In this document: one piece after another, positions 7,201 through 7,654 of the stretch
Layout: every line of letters begins with the position of its first letter
Numbering within the stretch: the stretch's first letter is position 1
Notes under the pieces: generated by a model
Databases searched by the model: none
Seen by the model: only the letters and a program-made list of their open reading frames with translations
Told to the model about the DNA's origin: nothing
Translations under genes and position numbers: made by a program
Source: an uncultured delta proteobacterium
GTDB taxonomy: Bacteria > Myxococcota_A > Bradymonadia > REDH01
Direction of reading: 5' to 3'
Assembly: GCA_903873545.1 (NCBI GenBank)
Contig: CAIQPA010000673.1
Location: 1 to 7,654, forward strand
DNA: 7,654 bases

Positions 7201-7654
7201 GTTCGACGAAGTCGCGCGCGAAGAAGCCACCCCAGTCCTTGTCGCGTTCGGCGACAGGTTTGCCGTCAACCCAGAGGCGGTAGGCTCCGTCGGCGGCGAT
7301 CCCGATGCGAACCGTCTCGGCCTTGAGTATCTTGAATCCGGTGGCGGCGAAGACCACGGCGCTCTCGGAGGGGACGAGGCGCTGGCCAAGATCGATATAG
7401 CCGGTCTCGGCGTCGCCACCGAGCTCCTGCCAACCGACGGGGACGACGGCACCGGGGTAGATGGCATCGGCGCGGAAGCCCTCTTCGGGCGGCGCAGGAC
7501 GGGCGAGTCCATCGTCGCCTGAGTTGGGGAAGGGGCCAATGGCCCAGAAGCGGGTCGCGAAGCCCAGCGCGGCCATTTGCCCCTGGACCCGCTCGCCCAT
7601 CTCGAAGCGGAGGCGGAGTTCGGCGTAACGGGCGAAATCTGCGACGGCAGCGAA
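4250..7654 (-). CDS. DUF3857 and transglutaminase-like domain protein, catalytic triad intact (5' end outside window)
   Basis: The frame is open from the right edge at 7654 down to the TGA at 4252-4250, giving 1134 visible residues. The Met at 7600 is unlikely to be the start: the frame stays open upstream of it and no signal peptide follows it. Numbered from the first visible codon: about 33-183 is a beta-rich region with a GPFP motif (40-43) and a PA14-like run (IAADGAYRLWVDGKPV, then RGRHTIMLKLA); 213-518 is Ala/Leu-rich helical repeats of TPR type; 543-753 resembles DUF3857; 773-883 is the transglutaminase-like core; 923-1118 is a C-terminal beta-rich module ending with a DYPAFR motif. 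The core has Cys825 in FGDCKDTASL, His868 in FNHAIAYV and Asp881 in LYLDGT, the classic papain-like triad order. Family members are cysteine proteases, transglutaminases or peptide-modifying enzymes, commonly in the envelope. Five Cys are visible: two pairs (221/256 and 462/465, the latter CxxC) plus the nucleophile. It is co-transcribed with the downstream paralogue. The substrate is unknown. Confidence 0.87.
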   Translation of the reverse strand, partial: FAAVADFARYAELRLRFEMGERVQGQMAALGFATRFWAIGPFPNSGDDGLARPAPPEEGFRADAIYPGAVVPVGWQELGGDAETGYIDLGQRLVPSESAVVFAATGFKILKAETVRIGIAADGAYRLWVDGKPVAERDKDWGGFFARDFVELPLSRGRHTIMLKLASADGPLGFHLRLYRPDGSALAPEFVQPATVALAAPAAKWPLPAYIGGTTKAPASCRAIVASLVIDRMLRPNDVTQPWTAAFAQQKERTDCTAIDEWLAAEARPERWMAMEGFERAVALAHDPAIELRRLETLREDPSAEAAAAHRTGIEALAAAYPEWLPPRLIYASLLSEEGFDRWAAEERDRLLQVAPEVPALLRAAISDSEKLLRLDEATARYEQLLALSLPSWSAAESYLASLLTLLPSDEVLEMADAIAERFPRDPATWLGRARLQRAVESSERAPSEHYGALLDRALELCRDCPEPRAAKARWLSELGLREKAVALLGEAIVRAPQRPELVRLREHLALDEAAFWRSQIVPDPALLALKAASTPDPDFSATTLLRQRVIEVFPNGLSATYHRDAVWVRSREAAEQWSAFDFGYDPGEQTAKVERVAVFKADGSPRETFEEQEWDASGDSNNMYYSARSHRITIPSVEVGDIVSVEYLLSDISARNIFDGYFGDFWQLGGDEPTTSSRYAVSLPRGRRLYSAVTGIEGAALAERREGERTIYDLSVGPLAGIRYETATPGAAEVYPTLLVSTYADWNDLSRWYWSLIREQFTLSDDMRTTVAQLVAGKQTTAEKVAAIHDFVVRNIRYVGLEFGIHGFKPYRVIDIFQRKFGDCKDTASLIKVMLNEAGIEANIVLIRTSDLGRVVSGPPSLAIFNHAIAYVPALDLYLDGTAGHNGLRELPSADQNATALIILDGKGGRPVTTPAQPSSASVRTVSIKATVSSDGIASGELSSRQTGLFAPGARSQLEAADKRLETLSAWYSDLYRGIAISEFTVAPLTPLGAPVETTVRFSGGTWATRAGNLLQLRPVGRDSDISARFAAAARRTQPLDLAQAYRIEEDHELELPPGRWNSGSPVRYERSSEQLRIVVNIETGPRSLKAHYAFELLTSRIAPADYPAFRALLAEAEALLDRTYGYELEVAP
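4260..4265 (-). promoter_or_regulatory. Shine-Dalgarno site of the downstream lipoprotein gene
   Basis: On the minus strand the bases read GGAGGT, a perfect anti-16S match, followed by GGCGCC and then the ATG at 4253-4251. The 6-nt spacing is near ideal. The site lies inside the last codons of the upstream gene (those for LEVAP), and that gene's TGA overlaps the ATG as ATGA. It settles the start of the lipoprotein and indicates coupled translation of the pair. Confidence 0.85.
5012..5182 (-). other. Transglutaminase-like catalytic core (Cys, His, Asp)
   Basis: Three catalytic codons can be read directly on the minus strand: TGC at 5182-5180 (Cys in GDCKD), CAC at 5053-5051 (His in FNHA) and GAT at 5014-5012 (Asp in LDGT). 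Order, spacing and flanking residues match the transglutaminase-like superfamily (Pfam Transglut_core type) that typically follows DUF3857. Upstream, the helix EKVAAIHDFVVRNIRY supplies the usual lead-in. The protein is predicted to be catalytically competent; whether it hydrolyses or crosslinks cannot be told from sequence. Confidence 0.85.

Noticed and set aside
6797..7522. Antisense + strand open frame of 241 codons opposite the catalytic gene
   Set aside because: Same third-position register effect; the predicted protein is Gly/Arg/Glu-rich without a recognisable motif.
7598..7600. Met codon at 7600 as the start of the catalytic protein
   Set aside because: The frame continues open to the window edge with plausible helical protein sequence (DFARYAELRLRFE), there is no signal peptide after this Met, and no convincing Shine-Dalgarno sits at the right distance. 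The true start is most likely outside the window.
1..7654. CRISPR array, tRNA/rRNA genes, insertion sequence or attachment site
   Set aside because: No regularly spaced direct repeats, no cloverleaf or rRNA-like segments, no transposase and no terminal inverted repeats were seen. The whole window is accounted for by three coding genes.

Overview
The window is GC-rich, fully coding DNA with three genes and no intergenic space. High G/C at third codon positions, a PlsB-type glycerol-3-phosphate acyltransferase and a lipoprotein signal sequence point to a Gram-negative bacterium. The mix of PlsB with very large, TPR-like DUF3857/transglutaminase proteins would suit a myxobacterial or other deltaproteobacterial lineage. 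That placement is inference, because no taxonomic marker is present.

Layout: (1) Positions 1-612, + strand: the last 203 residues of a protein that reads like the C-terminal region of PlsB; its start lies left of the window. (2) Positions 609-4253, - strand: a complete 1214-residue predicted lipoprotein with an N-terminal beta-rich domain, a helical repeat region, a DUF3857-like region and a transglutaminase-like fold whose catalytic Cys and His are both replaced. (3) Positions 4250-7654, - strand: a protein of at least 1134 residues with the same domain order and an intact Cys-His-Asp transglutaminase triad; its start lies right of the window. Gene 3 is upstream of gene 2 in the direction of transcription. 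The two share an ATGA stop/start overlap, and a perfect Shine-Dalgarno sequence for gene 2 lies inside the end of gene 3, so they are almost certainly co-transcribed and translationally coupled.

How they may work together: the two minus-strand proteins look like diverged tandem paralogues, one probably an active transglutaminase/protease-like enzyme and the other a surface-anchored pseudoenzyme. An envelope-located enzyme/pseudoenzyme pair is the most interesting possibility here. The PlsB-like gene converges on the pair and overlaps it by 4 bp, with a short hairpin centred on the two stop codons. It makes membrane lipid precursors and has no evident functional link to the pair.
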